This document shows positions 5,207 through 6,634 of a stretch of DNA of 6,634 nt, in pieces. The translations under genes and the position numbers were made by a program. The DNA is from Methanoregula sp. Its GTDB lineage: Archaea; Halobacteriota; Methanomicrobia; Methanomicrobiales; Methanospirillaceae. The notes under the pieces were generated by a model that saw nothing but the letters and a program-made list of their open reading frames with translations, searched no databases and was not told the origin of the DNA. The DNA lies in the NCBI GenBank assembly GCA_013331015.1, contig DUHF01000205.1, positions 1 through 6,634 on the forward strand. Reading direction: 5' to 3'. The first letter of the stretch is position 1. The number at the start of each line of letters is the position of its first letter.

Positions 5207-5869
5207 TTATGGGGTGAGATTGATGGTCTCGCCCGGCTTCATGATGGTGACATGGATGTCGGTTGTCCGCTCGACGGCTGTTTTGAGTGCCATCGGGTCG
5301 GCAGCAATCTTGTCCCAGGTATTGTAGTGGATGGGGATGACGGTCTTTGCCCCGATGAAACTGGCTGCCACCATGGCCTCTGCCACGCCCATCGTGAACC
5401 GTCCTCCGATGGGCAGGAGCGCTATGTCCGGGTGGTAGAGTTCCCCGATCAGTTTCATATCGGAGAAGAGACCGGTATCCCCGGCATGGTAGATGGTCAC
5501 GCCATCCATCCGGACAACAAACCCGGCAGCCGCACCCCCGGAAAATCCCGGTCCGGCCTCCTCGATGACCGATGAGTGCAGGGCAGGTGTCATCGTGAAG
5601 GTTACCCCGTCAATCGTCAGGGTGCCGCCAATGTTCATCCCCTCGGCATCCAGCCCTTTTGCTTTCAGGTACTTTGCAATCTCCGTGATCGCTATGGTCT
5701 TTTTCTTCAGGGCACACGCCTCGCCCATGTGGTCGGCATGCCCGTGGGTGATGGCAACAAGGTCAGGGTTCGTTGCGATCACACTCCCGCGCTCGACGAA
5801 CGGGTCGATGAGAACTTTTTTTGTGCCGGTCAGGAGCACGCAGGAATGGCCGGGCCAGGTGAGTTGCAT
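5207..5869 (-). CDS. Metallo-beta-lactamase-fold metal-dependent hydrolase, UPF0173 type
   Basis: The 220-residue protein is full length for the UPF0173 (YtkL-like) group of the metallo-beta-lactamase superfamily, cytosolic hydrolases with a two-metal site whose natural substrates are mostly unknown. The order of motifs is textbook: strand 1 with GHSCVLL (7-13) and LIDPF (20-24), then THGHADHMG (41-49) supplying H42, H44, D46 and H47, H98 in ALHSS, D131 in YHAGDTG (127-133), and H181 in PIHYNTW (179-185). GGRFTMG (155-161) is also typical of this group. All expected metal ligands are present, so the enzyme should be active. The start ATG lies 37-43 bases after a TATA-like ATTTATC and has no clear ribosome site, as expected for a short leader. 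It is not obviously co-transcribed with the next gene upstream, which ends in its own T8A tract. Confidence 0.9.
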   Translation of the reverse strand: MQLTWPGHSCVLLTGTKKVLIDPFVERGSVIATNPDLVAITHGHADHMGEACALKKKTIAITEIAKYLKAKGLDAEGMNIGGTLTIDGVTFTMTPALHSSVIEEAGPGFSGGAAAGFVVRMDGVTIYHAGDTGLFSDMKLIGELYHPDIALLPIGGRFTMGVAEAMVAASFIGAKTVIPIHYNTWDKIAADPMALKTAVERTTDIHVTIMKPGETINLTP

Positions 5870-5901
5870 GTAAGCAGATCGGGACTTATGGCGGATGAAG
5901 G

Positions 5902-5912
5902 TTACGATAAAT
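5902..5912 (-). promoter_or_regulatory. TATA-like promoter element of the metallo-hydrolase gene
   Basis: The minus strand reads ATTTATCGTAA, identical over 11 bases to 1758-1768. Its spacing to the ATG predicts a leader of about 13 bases. Confidence 0.5.
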
Positions 5913-5933
5913 GAGGAGCGAGCGCACCAGCAC

Positions 5934-5942
5934 TAAAAAAAA
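5934..5942 (-). terminator. T8A tract, terminator of the Cmi4-like gene
   Basis: The plus strand has TAAAAAAAA, so the minus-strand transcript carries U8A about 31 bases after its stop. The tract sits just upstream of the hydrolase promoter, which separates the two genes. Confidence 0.6.
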
Positions 5943-5962
5943 GGATCGGTATTGATGGGGTG

Positions 5963-5980
5963 GACCTGAATTATCAGGTC
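5963..5980 (-). repeat. Hairpin spanning the stop codon of the Cmi4-like gene
   Basis: GACCTGA (5963-5969) and TCAGGTC (5974-5980) are exact reverse complements around a 4-base loop. On the coding strand the TGA stop lies in the stem and a second in-frame TAA follows at once in the loop. It precedes the T8A tract by about 20 bases, so it may protect or define the RNA 3' end. Confidence 0.45.
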
Positions 5981-6582
5981 ACGTCAATCATTTCTGCTTC
6001 GGTGATGTCGATCGAATCGCCCAGACTGTTGTCCGTTGCGCTCCGTGTCATCTGCTCGGTTAAGTCCCGGTCTTCCATGACATCGCGGATACGGTCGATG
6101 TACGGGTCGATGGTCGGGTCCTCCTGCTCTTCGATGACATGGCGGTACTCGCGAAGGGTCGAGGGGCTTACCCCCAGTTCCTCGGAGACCTCTTTCATGG
6201 TCTTGCCGGAGCTGATGAGCTCTTCCATCTCTTCCTTCCCAAACGGCATCTTGAAGTCAAGCTCGCGGAAGAGTTTGAGCCTCACGCGTGCCCGTGCCAC
6301 CGTTTTTGAGAGTTTCTCATCGCCAAGCTCGCGGGCGATCTCGGTATCGTTCTTTCCCGCGTAGAATGAGGTGACAAGCTTTGCCAGCTGGATGGGCTTT
6401 AATGAAGTCTTGAAGATCCCCTGTTCCGTGATCTCTCTCATGACGAGAGCGACCTCGCGTTCGATCGCGTCACTGTCCCTTAAGGTTCCATGGATGTTCT
6501 TCATCGGTTCGACAATCTTGGTCTTCCCCGACATGGAACTGAAGAGTTTCAGAAGCTGTGCTTTTCGTTTGTCTTCGGTCAT
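5974..6582 (-). CDS. Archaeal two-HTH protein resembling conditioned medium-induced protein 4
   Basis: The 202-residue soluble protein appears to be a DNA-binding regulator. The N-terminal part (1-55) starts TEDKRKAQLLKLFSSMSG and has GTLRD (32-36). A first helix-turn-helix lies at about 65-105 (FYAGKNDTEIARELGDEKLSK, then a basic RARVRLKLFRE helix). A second lies at about 117-150 (SGKTMKEVSEELGVSPSTLREYR). The tail from 151 is strongly acidic and probably flexible. The order resembles haloarchaeal and methanogen proteins annotated 'conditioned medium-induced protein 4'. That match is from memory of the family and is moderately sure, and the targets are unknown. The frame extends to an ATG at 6615, but that start adds MIYPNPNTGYA across a TATA-like GATATATC. 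The ATG at 6582 has GGGGT 5 bases before it and fits the expected N-terminus, so I chose it. Confidence 0.75.
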   Translation of the reverse strand: MTEDKRKAQLLKLFSSMSGKTKIVEPMKNIHGTLRDSDAIEREVALVMREITEQGIFKTSLKPIQLAKLVTSFYAGKNDTEIARELGDEKLSKTVARARVRLKLFRELDFKMPFGKEEMEELISSGKTMKEVSEELGVSPSTLREYRHVIEEQEDPTIDPYIDRIRDVMEDRDLTEQMTRSATDNSLGDSIDITEAEMIDVT

Positions 6583-6606
6583 TGCGTACCCCGTATTGGG
6601 ATTAGG

Positions 6607-6634
6607 ATATATCATACAGCGTCAACTATTTAAT
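6607..6634 (-). promoter_or_regulatory. Promoter region of the Cmi4-like gene
   Basis: Two AT-rich boxes are visible on the minus strand: TTAAATA, within ATTAAATAG at the window edge (6626-6634), and GATATATC (6607-6614). The first would put transcription start near 6604, with a 22-base leader carrying GGGGT. The second would give an almost leaderless message from the ATG at 6582. Both place transcription start downstream of the ATG at 6615. Confidence 0.45.

Noticed and set aside
5493..5914. Plus-strand frames antisense to the metallo-hydrolase
   Set aside because: The minus-strand frame has every metal-binding motif of the family. The plus-strand frames show none and are shadows.
6583..6615. 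ATG at 6615 as start of the Cmi4-like gene
   Set aside because: It overlaps the TATA-like GATATATC and adds residues not expected in the family. The ATG at 6582 has a GGGGT ribosome-like site.
1..6634. CRISPR array, tRNA or rRNA gene, integrase or other mobile-element gene
   Set aside because: There are no regularly spaced repeats, no tRNA T-arm/anticodon pattern that closes, and no recombinase or transposase motifs on either strand.

Overview
This looks like ordinary chromosomal DNA of a methanogenic archaeon, most likely in or near the order Methanomicrobiales (relatives of Methanoregula or Methanosphaerula). That placement is an inference. It rests on an exported, C-terminally anchored PEGA-domain protein of the type common in that group, a two-helix-turn-helix protein of the archaeal 'conditioned medium-induced protein 4' type, a GGTGA ribosome binding site, AT-rich TATA-like boxes about 30-40 bases before start codons, and bare T-tracts at gene ends. 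There is no rRNA, tRNA, CRISPR array, insertion sequence or phage gene. Every gene appears to be its own transcription unit.

Layout, left to right. Bases 1-308 are the 3' end of an FkbM-type methyltransferase gene (+). Bases 395-1060 encode a nitroreductase-family flavoprotein (+). A gene-free gap of about 460 bases (1061-1520) holds a T-tract for each convergent neighbour, two perfect inverted repeats and a polypyrimidine tract. Then come two minus-strand genes: a 69-residue two-helix membrane protein (1521-1730) and a secreted, membrane-anchored surface protein with a PEGA domain (1807-2589). Divergent from these is a DHA2-type (14-helix) MFS exporter (2749-4125, +). It is followed by a structured spacer and a TMEM175-family (DUF1211) potassium channel subunit (4336-4950, +). 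A convergent gap with a 10-base inverted repeat separates this from two minus-strand genes: a UPF0173-type metallo-beta-lactamase-fold hydrolase (5207-5869) and the Cmi4-like DNA-binding protein (5974-6582).

The genes do not form one pathway. The theme is housekeeping at the cell envelope (surface protein, exporter, ion channel, small membrane protein) plus soluble enzymes of uncertain substrate. I found no convincing new multi-gene system. The most noteworthy non-coding signals are: the same T8A tract downstream of five of the eight genes, on both strands; a 15-base exact repeat at two gene ends; an 11-base exact repeat at two promoter positions; and several clean hairpins in the spacers.
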